A stretch of DNA of 64,000 bases from Luoshenia tenuis (GCF_014384745.1 NZ_JACRSO010000002.1:1-64000), one strand, 5' to 3'; counted from the stretch's first letter, positions 50,943-59,529 are shown. Made by a program: numbers and translations. Notes: generated by a model not told the origin, from the sequence alone.

Positions 50943-51119
50943 TTGGGCAGGTGCCGCGCAACAAGGGGAAGGTCCTCCGGTTGTACGAAAGTGCTGGGTA
51001 TATTACTGATCGCCGTGGGATGTATCCTGATTATTTGCTGCATCCCATCCTGGTTTTGGGCGCTTATCACCGGCGCAGCATTTATCATAGCCGGCGTATT
51101 ATTTTTGAAATGCCGCTAG
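50943..51119 (+). CDS. Small cysteine-containing membrane protein upstream of spoVM
   Basis: A 58-residue hypothetical protein: a basic N-terminus (about 1-15, several Arg) and a long hydrophobic part that reads as two membrane segments (VLGILLIAVGCILIICCI, then FWALITGAAFIIAGVLFL), with cysteines at the first segment's end and near the C-terminus. The start is TTG 50943, preceded by AAAAGGGGGTGGG; a longer reading from ATG 50916 overlaps that site. It ends 23 nt before spoVM and is likely co-transcribed with it. I do not recognise its family. Confidence 0.65.
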   Translation: MGRCRATRGRSSGCTKVLGILLIAVGCILIICCIPSWFWALITGAAFIIAGVLFLKCR

Positions 51120-51142
51120 TGAAAATGGAGGAGGGGTTATCA

Positions 51143-51220
51143 ATGAAATTTATCTGTATCCGTGCACCCAAATGCCTGCGCGGGATTTTGCGCAGGTTTA
51201 CAGGCAAGAACAACGGCTAA
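51143..51220 (+). CDS. spoVM: Stage V sporulation protein M (SpoVM-like)
   Basis: A 25-residue peptide. It starts MKFICIRAPKCLRGILRR and ends in a short Lys/Asn-rich tail, matching the Bacillus SpoVM pattern MKF-x-x-I-x-x-PK-x-L-x-GI-x-R. SpoVM is an amphipathic helix that recognises the convex forespore surface and anchors SpoIVA for coat and cortex assembly. GGAGGAGGGG lies 6 nt before ATG 51143. Location between thiN and rpmB is the Bacillus location, which supports the call. Two residues differ from the Bacillus pattern by bringing in cysteines (positions 5 and 11). Confidence 0.8.
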   Translation: MKFICIRAPKCLRGILRRFTGKNNG

Positions 51221-51251
51221 AGCCCTGCAACAATCACATAAGGTGAAAAGA

Positions 51252-51284
51252 AAAAAGCGAAGATCGGTTTGATCTTCGCTTTTC
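51252..51284. terminator. Bidirectional terminator between spoVM and rpmB
   Basis: AAAAAGCGAAGATC paired with GATCTTCGCTTTT around GGTTT. A-rich on one side and T-rich on the other, so it works for both convergent transcripts. Confidence 0.88.
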
Positions 51285-51310
51285 TATACGTTTTGCCTCG
51301 ATACGAGCCA

Positions 51311-51502
51311 TTAGATGGCGCGCTGAACCTTGCCGGAGCGCAGGCAACGGGTGCATACATGCATCTTTTTCGTGGTGCCGTCCACCATCACGCGAACCTT
51401 CTGAATGTTGGGCGCCCAAATGCGGCGGCTCGCACGGTGGGAGTGGCTGACAGCGTTGCCGCTCATCACACCCTTTTTGCAAATCTCACAATATTTAGCC
51501 AT
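51311..51502 (-). CDS. rpmB: 50S ribosomal protein L28 (zinc-ribbon form)
   Basis: A 63-residue L28 with CEICKKG and CTRCLRSGKV, the two CxxC pairs of the zinc-binding form, plus GNAVSHSHRASRRIWAPNIQ. ATG 51502 follows GGAGGTGG (minus). Minus-strand orientation next to the plus-strand Asp23 gene matches Bacillus. Confidence 0.96.
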   Translation of the reverse strand: MAKYCEICKKGVMSGNAVSHSHRASRRIWAPNIQKVRVMVDGTTKKMHVCTRCLRSGKVQRAI

Positions 51503-51557
51503 ATCTGATTCCACCTCCTTCAAGGTAGGCCTTTAAATCTATCCATAAAACAAAAGT

Positions 51558-51586
51558 ATTTTACCATTGTTTGTGATAATTTGCAA
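51558..51586 (-). promoter_or_regulatory. rpmB promoter
   Basis: On the minus strand TTGCAA (51581-51586), 17-nt spacer, TAAAAT (51558-51563). Confidence 0.65.
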
Positions 51587-51680
51587 GCTAAAATCGTAAT
51601 CTAAATTAAAATTAAACTTGTCGAAATCCCTCTAAATCGATTGAAAACAGGCGATTGCGGGCAACCTCCAGATAACATGG

Positions 51681-51709
51681 TTGCGAATTCGCGTAAAATA
51701 TCGTATGAT
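51681..51709 (+). promoter_or_regulatory. Promoter of the Asp23-fakA transcript
   Basis: TTGCGA (51681-51686), 17-nt spacer, TATGAT (51704-51709). Divergent from the rpmB promoter. Confidence 0.6.
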
Positions 51710-51760
51710 ATATGGGATAAAAAGTATTTTGCGCAAAGCGGCCGATAGGAGGTAACGTGT

Positions 51761-52111
51761 ATGGCAGCAAAAATTATAAATGATTTAGGGTATATCAGCA
51801 TAACCGATGACGTCATCGCGACGATTGCGGGTACCGCGGCTGTGGAATCATACGGCGTCGTGGGCATGGTTGCCAAGCGGGCTACCGATGGGATCATGGA
51901 GCTTTTGGGGCGCGATAATATCATGCGCGGCGTCCGGGTAGATACTTCGAACGACCGTTTGGTGATCAACCTGTACATCATCGTACAGTATGGCATCTCC
52001 ATCGCCCAGGCGGGCTCTTCGCTGGTGGAAGCGGTCAAATTCAATGTGCAGAAGCTAACCGGCCTGGAAGTGGATAGCGTTAACGTTATGATCCAGGATA
52101 TCCGCGTGTAA
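51761..52111 (+). CDS. Asp23/Gls24 family protein (YloU)
   Basis: A 116-residue Asp23/DUF322 protein: GYISITDDVIATIAGTAAVESYGVVGM at the N-terminus and VKFNVQKLTGLEVDSVNVMIQDIRV at the C-terminus. Members are linked to envelope stress; YloU sits upstream of the fatty-acid kinase gene in Bacillus as here. TAGGAGG precedes ATG 51761. Confidence 0.93.
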   Translation: MAAKIINDLGYISITDDVIATIAGTAAVESYGVVGMVAKRATDGIMELLGRDNIMRGVRVDTSNDRLVINLYIIVQYGISIAQAGSSLVEAVKFNVQKLTGLEVDSVNVMIQDIRV

Positions 52112-52138
52112 GGGCTTGGTTGAGGGAGGAAAACAGAA

Positions 52139-53812
52139 TTGTCTATTCAGGCGTTAGACGGGCAGGGCCTAAAACAGATGATCTTGGCTGGCGCAGCATT
52201 GCTGGAGGCAAATGTTGCGCATTTGAATGCTTTAAACGTGTTCCCGGTGCCGGATGGCGATACGGGCACCAATATGTCGCTTACGCTGAGCGCCGTCGTG
52301 CGCGAGCTGAGCGCGCTGGATGACCAGGCGGGGACGGATGTGGTTTCTGCGGCCGTAGCGCGCGGCTCTTTGCGCGGGGCACGGGGCAACTCGGGCGTAA
52401 TTTTATCCCAGTTGTTCCGCGGCTTTTCTAAAGCCATGACCGATAAGGCCATGATGGATGCGGCGCATTTTGCAAGCGCCGTGCAATCCGGCGTTGAGAT
52501 GGCTTATAAAGCCGTGATGAAGCCCAAAGAGGGTACGATTTTAACCGTGGCGCGCGCCATGGCGGATACGGCCAAGCGCGCCGCGCGCAGCGGGCTGGAT
52601 GTTTTGGGCGTATTGGACGCGATGTTGGAGCAGGGCCAGATCACCCTGGACAAGACGCCGGATATGCTTCCGGTGCTCAAGCAGGCCGGCGTAGTAGACG
52701 CGGGCGGAAAAGGGCTCTTGCTGATCTATACGGGTTTCCGTTATTCGATCCTGGGCCAGCCGCTGCCCGAGGGCGCCGCTGTAGAAAAACAGCGCGAGAT
52801 CGAGGTGGAATCCACCGCTAGTGAGGTGGCGGAATTCAAAAGCCTTGCGGATATTAAATTTGGCTATTGCACGGAGTTCTTTGTCGTCCGTCTGAAAGAG
52901 GGCGTGGGCGAGGCGCAGCAGGATGACCTGCGCGACAAGCTGGGCGCCATCGGGGATTCCATCGTCGTGGTGGGCGACCCTGAGATGATCAAGGTACACG
53001 TACATACCAACAATCCCGGCCAGGCATTGCAATACGCGTTGGAGCTGGGCGAGCTTGGCCCGGTCAAAATTGAAAATATGCGTGAGCAGCACCGAGAGAT
53101 CATGCGTAAGCAGGGCAGACCTGTGGACGAGGATGCGGCGCCTGCGGCGCAGGAAAAAGAGGTTGCCCTGGTATCGGTTTCCGTGGGCGAAGGGATCGGT
53201 AGCATCTTTAACGATCTGGGAGTGGACCGCCTGATCGAAGGCGGACAGAGCATGAACCCCAGTATTGAGGATATCGCCCGAGCGGTGGAGGAAACCAACG
53301 CCAAAACGGTGTTTGTGCTGCCCAATAATTCCAATATCATCCTTGCGGCCCAGCAGGTAAAGGATATTTTACCGGATCGCAGGGTCGAGGTGATTCCCAG
53401 CAAGTCGATTCCGCAGGGCATCTCGGCGATCCTCGCTTTTAACCTGGATAGCAGCGTGGAGGAAAATGTTGAGCGCATGACCGATGCGCTGGCCTCTGCC
53501 CATTGCGCGCAGATCACCTATGCGGTGCGAGATACGGAAAATGGCGAGTTTACCATTAAAAAAGACGATATTCTCGGCCTTTTTGACAGCCAGATCCAAA
53601 TTGTGGGTAACGATGTGGATACGGTCGTTAAAGACCTGTTAGTCAAATGTATTGGCGACTGTGAGATCGTTACCGGATTTTATGGGGAGGATGTCAGCGA
53701 GCAGGCGGCTGGAGCCTTGCGGGATGCTTTGGAAGAACAGTTCCCGGATTGCGACATCGAGATGCACTTTGGCGGGCAGCCGCTCTACCATTACATTTTC
53801 TCGGTAGAGTAA
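52139..53812 (+). CDS. fakA: Fatty acid kinase FakA (DAK2-domain protein)
   Basis: A 557-residue protein with N-terminal DAK2 kinase domain (about 1-200: NALNVFPVPDGDTGTNMSLT, GARGNSGVILSQLFRGF), a central domain with YCTEFFVVRL and VHVHTNNPGQAL, and a C-terminal DegV-like fold. FakA phosphorylates exogenous fatty acids held by FakB proteins. No fakB is adjacent. The start is TTG 52139 after GAGGGAGGA. Bacillus yloU-yloV order is the same. Confidence 0.94.
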   Translation: MSIQALDGQGLKQMILAGAALLEANVAHLNALNVFPVPDGDTGTNMSLTLSAVVRELSALDDQAGTDVVSAAVARGSLRGARGNSGVILSQLFRGFSKAMTDKAMMDAAHFASAVQSGVEMAYKAVMKPKEGTILTVARAMADTAKRAARSGLDVLGVLDAMLEQGQITLDKTPDMLPVLKQAGVVDAGGKGLLLIYTGFRYSILGQPLPEGAAVEKQREIEVESTASEVAEFKSLADIKFGYCTEFFVVRLKEGVGEAQQDDLRDKLGAIGDSIVVVGDPEMIKVHVHTNNPGQALQYALELGELGPVKIENMREQHREIMRKQGRPVDEDAAPAAQEKEVALVSVSVGEGIGSIFNDLGVDRLIEGGQSMNPSIEDIARAVEETNAKTVFVLPNNSNIILAAQQVKDILPDRRVEVIPSKSIPQGISAILAFNLDSSVEENVERMTDALASAHCAQITYAVRDTENGEFTIKKDDILGLFDSQIQIVGNDVDTVVKDLLVKCIGDCEIVTGFYGEDVSEQAAGALRDALEEQFPDCDIEMHFGGQPLYHYIFSVE

Positions 53813-53834
53813 GCGCTTATATAAGGTGTGGAAG

Positions 53835-53862
53835 AAAAGGGGCGGAAAGCGCCCCTTTTTTT
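53835..53862 (+). terminator. Terminator between fakA and recG
   Basis: GGGGCG/CGCCCC stem (53839-53844, 53850-53855) extended by AAAA/TTTT, followed by seven or more T. Confidence 0.85.
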
Positions 53863-53888
53863 GATAGAACGGCGGGGGAGGAGCTGTA

Positions 53889-55940
53889 ATGGAAGCACCC
53901 ATCAGCGTTTTGCCGGGCATTGGCCCCCAACGGGCAAAACTATTGGAAAAACTGAATCTTTTCACGGTAGACGACCTGCTGCATTTTCTGCCCAGAGGGT
54001 ACCGGGATTATAATCAAACCACGTTGATTGCCCAGGTGGAGCTGGGCGAAGAAGTGGTGATCCGTGCGCAGTTGGCCTCGCAGCCGCGGGAAGTGCGCCT
54101 GCGTGGCGGGATGACGCTGATCCAGGTGAAGATCGAGGACGACAGCGGTTTGATCGAATGCGTTTGGTTTAACCAGCCGTTTATGAAGCGGGCCTTGACG
54201 GGTGAGGATTCCCTTTACTTTATTGGCCGGGCTTCGCGCCGGCAGGGGCGGGTGCAGCTGCTAAACCCCACGATAGAAAAGCTGAATCCCGCTAAAGACG
54301 AGGCGCTGCCGCTGATGCCGGTCTATCCGCTGACACAGGGCATCTCGCAAAAGGTGATGCGCAACCTGGCGATCGCAGCGTTAGAGTACAGCCGGGGGAA
54401 GATCGCAGACGCGCTGCCGCAGCGGTTGAGGCAATATTGCGGCCTTTGCGAGGCTGGGTTTGCCATAGAAAATATCCATTTCCCAAAAGACCGGGAGGCA
54501 CTGCGTCTGGCGGGGCGCAGGCTCTCTTTTGAGGAGTTGCTTTATTTCCTGGCGGCGGTGGCGCATTTAAAAGGAGAACGCCTGGCCCTGACGGATGGAC
54601 AGGCCTGCATTTACGATGCAACTAAATTCAATGCCGCCATAGAAGCCCTGCCCTACGACTTGACTGGGGCGCAGCGCCGGGCGCTGGATGAAATTCTGGC
54701 CGATATGGCGCAAAACAAGCCCATGAACCGTTTGCTGCAGGGCGATGTTGGCTCGGGTAAAACGGCAATCGCAGCGCTGGCCCTGTATGCGGTATATCTT
54801 TCCGGCCGCCAGGGCGCTTTTATGGCGCCCACGGAGATTTTGGCCGCGCAGCATGAAGAGAGCCTTAAAGAGTTTTTAAAGCCGCTGGGCGTGCGTATCG
54901 CACGATTAAGCGGGGGCATGCCCGCAGGCAAACGGCGGGATCTGCTGGCCTTTTTGGAAAGGGGGCAGATCGACGTCTTGGTGGGTACGCATGCACTTTT
55001 GCAGGACGATGTGCGCTTTCAGGCGCTGGGGCTTGTGGTGACCGATGAGCAGCACCGTTTCGGCGTTGGCCAGCGGGCGCGTTTGGCCGATAAAGGCAAG
55101 GGCGTAGACGTGCTGGTGATGTCGGCCACGCCGATCCCGCGGACGCTTTCGTTGATCTTGTACGGAGATTTAGACGTTTCAGTCATCGATGAGCTGCCGC
55201 CGGGGCGCCGCCCGGTGCAGACCAGCATGGTACCCGAGCGCAAACGCGCGGATATGTACCGGTTTATCTTAAAAGAGGTCGCCGCCGGCGGCCAGGCCTA
55301 CATCGTCTGCCCGCTGGTCGAACAGAGTGAAACCCTTGAAGTACACTCCGCGCAGGAGCTCTACCGCCAGCTGGCCAAGGGCCCGCTCAAGGAGATCGCG
55401 TTGGGATGCGTGCATGGCAAAATGCGCCCAGCGGAAAAGGAAGCGGCGATCAGCGCCTTTACGGCGGGAGAGATCAAAGTGCTGGTGGCGACCAGCGTGA
55501 TCGAGGTAGGGGTAAATGTACCCAACGCATCTATTATGGTGATCGAAAATGCCGAGCGGTTTGGATTAGCTCAGCTGCATCAGCTGCGCGGCCGGGTGGG
55601 GCGGGGCAGCCGGCAGTCCTACTGCTTTTTAATGGGCGGGGATCTATCTCAAACGGCGCGGGAACGGCTGGAGCTGCTTACCCAGACGCAAAACGGATTT
55701 GAGCTGGCCCAAAAGGATATGGAGTTAAGGGGCCCAGGTGAATACTTGGGCACGCAGCAGCATGGTACGTTGGACAGTCAGCTGCTTAGGCTGACGCAGA
55801 ACTTGCAGGAAGTTTATGAGGTGCGCGAAATCGTCGAAATGCTAAGCTCTGATGCAAACTGGCAAGTGGAAGCCGAACTGGTTTTTAAGGCCGCGATGGC
55901 CCGCCATGTAAAACGGTTAAAGAGCATAGCCATGAATTAA
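53889..55940 (+). CDS. recG: ATP-dependent DNA helicase RecG
   Basis: A 683-residue branch-migrating helicase. N-terminal wedge/OB domain (PISVLPGIGPQRAKLLEKL, FLPRGYRDY), Walker A in QGDVGSGKTAIAAL, MAPTEILAAQH, DEQHRFGVGQR, MSATPIPRTL, and RGRVGRGSRQSYC with the TRG motif region near the C-terminus. GGGGGAGGAGC precedes ATG 53889. It may be transcribed separately from fakA because a terminator lies between. Confidence 0.97.
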   Translation: MEAPISVLPGIGPQRAKLLEKLNLFTVDDLLHFLPRGYRDYNQTTLIAQVELGEEVVIRAQLASQPREVRLRGGMTLIQVKIEDDSGLIECVWFNQPFMKRALTGEDSLYFIGRASRRQGRVQLLNPTIEKLNPAKDEALPLMPVYPLTQGISQKVMRNLAIAALEYSRGKIADALPQRLRQYCGLCEAGFAIENIHFPKDREALRLAGRRLSFEELLYFLAAVAHLKGERLALTDGQACIYDATKFNAAIEALPYDLTGAQRRALDEILADMAQNKPMNRLLQGDVGSGKTAIAALALYAVYLSGRQGAFMAPTEILAAQHEESLKEFLKPLGVRIARLSGGMPAGKRRDLLAFLERGQIDVLVGTHALLQDDVRFQALGLVVTDEQHRFGVGQRARLADKGKGVDVLVMSATPIPRTLSLILYGDLDVSVIDELPPGRRPVQTSMVPERKRADMYRFILKEVAAGGQAYIVCPLVEQSETLEVHSAQELYRQLAKGPLKEIALGCVHGKMRPAEKEAAISAFTAGEIKVLVATSVIEVGVNVPNASIMVIENAERFGLAQLHQLRGRVGRGSRQSYCFLMGGDLSQTARERLELLTQTQNGFELAQKDMELRGPGEYLGTQQHGTLDSQLLRLTQNLQEVYEVREIVEMLSSDANWQVEAELVFKAAMARHVKRLKSIAMN

Positions 55941-55957
55941 ATAAAATCAAGCGAGCG

Positions 55958-55993
55958 CAAAATACCGTCAGGGAAAACCTGGCGGTATTTTTG
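55958..55993 (+). terminator. Terminator of recG
   Basis: AATACCGTCAGG paired with CCTGGCGGTATT, loop GAAAA, followed by TTTTG. Confidence 0.85.
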
Positions 55994-56147
55994 TAAAAAT
56001 TGCCTGTATGCTCAAAAAGCATAATGCAAATTATAGTGCTGTGGAATCAACGATTTCGCAAAAAAGTGGTAACCGACATTTACCAGCTTAAAAAACTCCC
56101 GGCTGGGAGAACATAGGTTTAAGCTGATGCAAGGGAGGTGAGCACAA

Positions 56148-56351
56148 GTGGCACGTAATAGCAGCAACCGTCTGGTTGTACCGGAAGCGCAGCAGGCGAT
56201 GGATACGATGAAGTACGAGATCGCTCGCGAGCAGAACGTGAACCTGAAGCAGGGTTACAATGGCGATTTGACCTCTAAGGAGAACGGGACTGTCGGTGGT
56301 TACATGGTTAAGCACATGATCGAGCAGTACGAGCGGAATATGTCCAAATAA
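56148..56351 (+). CDS. Small acid-soluble spore protein, alpha/beta type (1)
   Basis: A 67-residue spore DNA-protecting protein. RLVVPEAQQAMDTMKYEIAREQ holds the germination-protease site around KYEIA (22-26), followed by NVNLKQGYNGDLTSKENGTV and the C-terminal GGYMVKHMIEQYE. It saturates spore DNA and shifts it toward an A-like form. Start GTG 56148 after AAGGGAGGTG. GTATG (56007) and CAAATTA-like (56028) boxes upstream could be a sigma-G promoter, but the match is loose. A paralogue lies 52 nt downstream. Confidence 0.95.
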   Translation: MARNSSNRLVVPEAQQAMDTMKYEIAREQNVNLKQGYNGDLTSKENGTVGGYMVKHMIEQYERNMSK

Positions 56352-56403
56352 CCTAAGACCATTAAATCTGATCCTAAATTCCATTGAAAGGAGGTGAATC
56401 AAA

Positions 56404-56607
56404 ATGGCGAATAGCTCCAACCGTATTGTTGTCCCCGAGGCTAAGCAGGCTATGGATAACATGAAGTATGAAATCGCGAAGCAGCTGAACGTGAACCTGA
56501 AGCAGGGTTACAATGGTGACCTGACTTCTCGTGATGCTGGTTCCATCGGCGGTGGTATGGTAAAGTCGATGATCGAGCAGTATGAGCGTTCTATGGCGAA
56601 CAAATAG
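56404..56607 (+). CDS. Small acid-soluble spore protein, alpha/beta type (2)
   Basis: A 67-residue paralogue of the preceding gene: RIVVPEAKQAMDNMKYEIAKQ with the protease site at 21-25 and GGGMVKSMIEQYERSMANK at the C-terminus. The middle NVNLKQGYNGDLTS is identical in both proteins. AAAGGAGGTG precedes ATG 56404. The two form a tandem pair ahead of a shared terminator. Confidence 0.95.
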   Translation: MANSSNRIVVPEAKQAMDNMKYEIAKQLNVNLKQGYNGDLTSRDAGSIGGGMVKSMIEQYERSMANK

Positions 56608-56628
56608 TTTTAGCGATAAGCTAAATTG

Positions 56629-56666
56629 AAGCGGCAGTTAAGCAAAAGCTTGGCTGCCGCTTTTTA
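56629..56666 (+). terminator. Terminator of the SASP pair
   Basis: AAGCGGCAG paired with CTGCCGCTT (56629-56637, 56654-56662), followed by TTTATTTG. Confidence 0.8.
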
Positions 56667-56766
56667 TTTGTGAAAAACAGGGCAGGCTTCGGCTATCCAC
56701 ATCATATCCCGACGATAAACGCCATAAAATGCAACAATGAGAAGCATACGTGAAGGAGGGATTGGG

Positions 56767-57492
56767 GTGGATTTGCGAAAACCCCGCAAATGGCTGGCCA
56801 AGCATGGCGCCAGTACGGTGCTGGTTTTGGCGGTGCTGATGATTTTTACCTTGACTTTTGGAGATAAAATTTTACCGGTCTGGAAGGAAAATGAGCTGAA
56901 ACCCATTTATGGGGCGGAAACCCAGGAGAAGGTGGGCGCGGTAGTCTGCAATATCTACTGGGGCACCGAGTATGTGCCGGATATCCTCAAGGCGCTTAAG
57001 GAGCGGGATATTAAGGCCACTTTTTTTATTGGCGGCATGTGGGCTAACGACAACCCGGAGGTTCTTAAGCAAATCGTATCTGATGGCCATGAGATCGGCA
57101 GCCACGGCTACAGCCATAAGATGCACAGCAAGCTATCGCTGGATGAAAACGTAAAAGAAATGGAAAAGGCGGCTAACGCCATTGAACCGATCACGGGAAC
57201 GACAATTTCCCTTTTTATGCCCCCATCTGGCGATTTTGGGCAGGCGACGTTGCAGGCGGCTAAACAGCTGAATTATAAGACGATCATGTGGTCTTGCGAT
57301 ACCATCGACTGGCGCGACCAGCAAGACGATGTGCTGCTGGGGCGCGTGCAAAAAAAGATGGCGCCCGGCGGCATTATCCTGACCCATCCAACCGCGGCCA
57401 CGGCGCGCATCTACGGGCAAATGCTGGATTACCTGACCGGCCAGGGCTACAGGCTTTGCCCGGTGGGAGAGTTGATTGCCGCTGAGGATTGA
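56767..57492 (+). CDS. ylxY: YlxY-like polysaccharide deacetylase homologue with altered catalytic site
   Basis: A 241-residue protein with a basic N-terminus, a membrane segment (about 17-31) and a NodB fold. The metal histidines H113 and H117 (HGYSH) are kept, but motif 1, normally with the catalytic base Asp, reads CNIYWG (61-66), and motif 3 reads MPPSGDFG where RPPxG is usual. It is therefore probably inactive or changed. It directly precedes an mlpA-type protease, the ylxY-mlpA order known from Bacillus, which supports the name. Start GTG 56767 after AAGGAGGG; an in-frame ATG at 56737 overlaps that site. Confidence 0.78.
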   Translation: MDLRKPRKWLAKHGASTVLVLAVLMIFTLTFGDKILPVWKENELKPIYGAETQEKVGAVVCNIYWGTEYVPDILKALKERDIKATFFIGGMWANDNPEVLKQIVSDGHEIGSHGYSHKMHSKLSLDENVKEMEKAANAIEPITGTTISLFMPPSGDFGQATLQAAKQLNYKTIMWSCDTIDWRDQQDDVLLGRVQKKMAPGGIILTHPTAATARIYGQMLDYLTGQGYRLCPVGELIAAED

Positions 57493-57558
57493 TGAAGGCG
57501 GAGAAAACGGTTATACTAGGGGAAAACACGTTAGTAGAATACAGGAGATAAAGCACGG

Positions 57559-58842
57559 ATGAGCAAACAGTTTTTTGAGCATACATTACCCAATGGCGTG
57601 CGGCTGATCGCCGAACCCATTCCTTACTTCCGCTCCGTAGCGGTGGGCATCTGGGTGCGTACCGGCTCGGTGAACGAGCGGGAGGAGCAAAATGGCTACT
57701 CTCATTTTATCGAGCACATGCTTTTTAAAGGGACCGGACGGCGCAGCGCCATGCAGATCTCCAGCGAGATCGACGAGATCGGCGGGCAGCTCAACGCTTT
57801 TACATCGAAGGAATGCACCTGTTACTACGCTACGGTACGCGATGAGCATATCGACATCGCCATGGATGTGCTCAGCGATATGTTCCTGCATTCGGCGTTT
57901 GACCCGGCCGAGATCGCAAAGGAAAAGGGCGTAGTCATCGAGGAGATCCATATGGTGGAGGATACACCGGAGGACTTGGTACATGAACTGTCGTCCAGCC
58001 TCTATTTTGCGGGGCATCCGTTGGCCCGTCCCATCCTGGGGCCGGAGCAGAATATTGCTGGTCTCGATCGTGCGGGGCTGGTAGGCTATTTTAACGAACG
58101 CTACGGCCCGGAGGAGATCGTTATCGCCTGCGCGGGCAAAATCGATCCTGAGCGATTTGTAGCCCTTTGCGAGCAGCATTTTGGCGGGTACAAGGCAGCG
58201 CCCACCGCGGTCAAGGATAAAGTGCCGCCCGCAACGGGAGATAGTAGCGAAGTCCGCTATAATGGGCGGGTCAAGGATATCGAGCAGCTGCATTTTTGCC
58301 TGGCGCTACCGGGCGTGGATTCGGAAAGCGAAGATATCTATACTTTGTCTGTTTTAAGCAATATCCTGGGCGGGGGCATGAGCTCGCGGCTGTTCCAGTC
58401 CCTGCGGGAAGAGCACGGGCTGGTGTACACGATCTATGCTTATCCCACCGTTTACCAGGCTGGCGGCAAGCTGGCCATTTATGCGGCGTTAAACGCTTCT
58501 CAGGGGGTAAAAGCGGCGCAGCTGATTGAGGAAGAATTGAACCGGCTTAAAGATGATTTGACTCTGGAAGAAGTGACCAAGACCAAAGAGCAGCTGAAAG
58601 GCAATTATATCCTGGGGCAGGAGTCTACCTCAGCGCGGATGAGCGCTATCGGCAAGGGCAAGTTGATGCGTAATTTCGTGCGGACGGAAGACCAGATCCT
58701 GTCTTTGATCGAACAGGTTACCCTGCAGGATGTGCGCAGGCTGTTTTCGCAGATGATGGAGTCGGACCGGCGCTATCTCTCCCTGGTGGGAAGGATCGAG
58801 CGGGAAGAGCAGATGTGCAAAGCCCTGGGGATCAATTTTTAA
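57559..58842 (+). CDS. mlpA: M16 family zinc protease (MlpA/YmxG-like)
   Basis: A 427-residue insulinase-family peptidase. The inverted zinc motif HFIEH (about 49-53, in GYSHFIEHMLFKGT) and a downstream Glu (KGVVIEEIHMVEDTPEDLVHE, near 130-150) form the site, with two homologous halves overall. In Bacillus the mlpA gene lies downstream of ylxY. A weak AGGAGAT precedes ATG 57559. Confidence 0.92.
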   Translation: MSKQFFEHTLPNGVRLIAEPIPYFRSVAVGIWVRTGSVNEREEQNGYSHFIEHMLFKGTGRRSAMQISSEIDEIGGQLNAFTSKECTCYYATVRDEHIDIAMDVLSDMFLHSAFDPAEIAKEKGVVIEEIHMVEDTPEDLVHELSSSLYFAGHPLARPILGPEQNIAGLDRAGLVGYFNERYGPEEIVIACAGKIDPERFVALCEQHFGGYKAAPTAVKDKVPPATGDSSEVRYNGRVKDIEQLHFCLALPGVDSESEDIYTLSVLSNILGGGMSSRLFQSLREEHGLVYTIYAYPTVYQAGGKLAIYAALNASQGVKAAQLIEEELNRLKDDLTLEEVTKTKEQLKGNYILGQESTSARMSAIGKGKLMRNFVRTEDQILSLIEQVTLQDVRRLFSQMMESDRRYLSLVGRIEREEQMCKALGINF

Positions 58843-58857
58843 GAAATTCAGGATAGC

Positions 58858-58887
58858 AAAAGGCGCGGAATCATTCCGCGCCTTTTT
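58858..58887 (+). terminator. Terminator of ylxY-mlpA
   Basis: GGCGCGGAA paired with TTCCGCGCC around TCA, flanked by AAAA/TTTTT; can also serve the convergent gene. Confidence 0.88.
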
Positions 58888-58904
58888 GATGTGCAAAGGT
58901 TAAT

Positions 58905-59405
58905 TTACTTTTCGTAGCAATTTACGATCTCGCCGTAGAAGTAGGTGTGGAAATCCCCGTCGCCATAGTAGCGCTGCAGAATATCGGGACAGACCAGCGT
59001 AGGCTCCATGCTCTGCTTGGCGATAACTTTGCACTCATAGTGCAGTTCGCATTCGCCTACGATCGGCGCCGCAACGCTTTGGGCGGCCTCTGCCGTCAAA
59101 CCGCAGGCCGCAAATTTATCGCCCTCGCGTCCGGATCGGGTCCCGCAATAGCCCAGCTCCTTTTTCATATCATGCAGCGGAATGCTGACGGTAAAGTTCT
59201 TCATCTCGTTAATGGCCTTAAAGCTGTGGCGGGAATAGCGCACCATGACGACAAAGACCGGCTTGCCCCAGTAAACCCCTACAGAGCCCCAGCCAATGGT
59301 CATGGTATTGGGCGCGTCCAAGCTGCCGGTGTTTAAAAATACGCCGCCGTTTCCCAACTGCCGGGTGACAAGATCCATTTTATCGGTATAATCTAACTGA
59401 TTCAT
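58905..59405 (-). CDS. Flavin reductase family protein
   Basis: A 166-residue split-barrel flavoprotein. GSLDAPNTMTIGWGSVGVYWGKP, VVMVRYSRHSFKAINEMKNFTVSIP and the C-terminal HYECKVIAKQSME region match FMN-binding flavin reductase-like proteins; the NTMTIGW form is common in anaerobes. Reaction partner unknown. AAGGAGGG (minus) precedes ATG 59405. It is a lone minus-strand gene. Confidence 0.87.
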   Translation of the reverse strand: MNQLDYTDKMDLVTRQLGNGGVFLNTGSLDAPNTMTIGWGSVGVYWGKPVFVVMVRYSRHSFKAINEMKNFTVSIPLHDMKKELGYCGTRSGREGDKFAACGLTAEAAQSVAAPIVGECELHYECKVIAKQSMEPTLVCPDILQRYYGDGDFHTYFYGEIVNCYEK

Positions 59406-59529
59406 TACAAAATCCCTCCTTCAAATACTATATGCCCATTATAAAATCCTTATTTTGGAAATGCAAGCGGCGTACATGGAATGTATGGTTTTGGAAATAC
59501 TAGGGGTAAAAAGGGAGGGAATACCGTTT

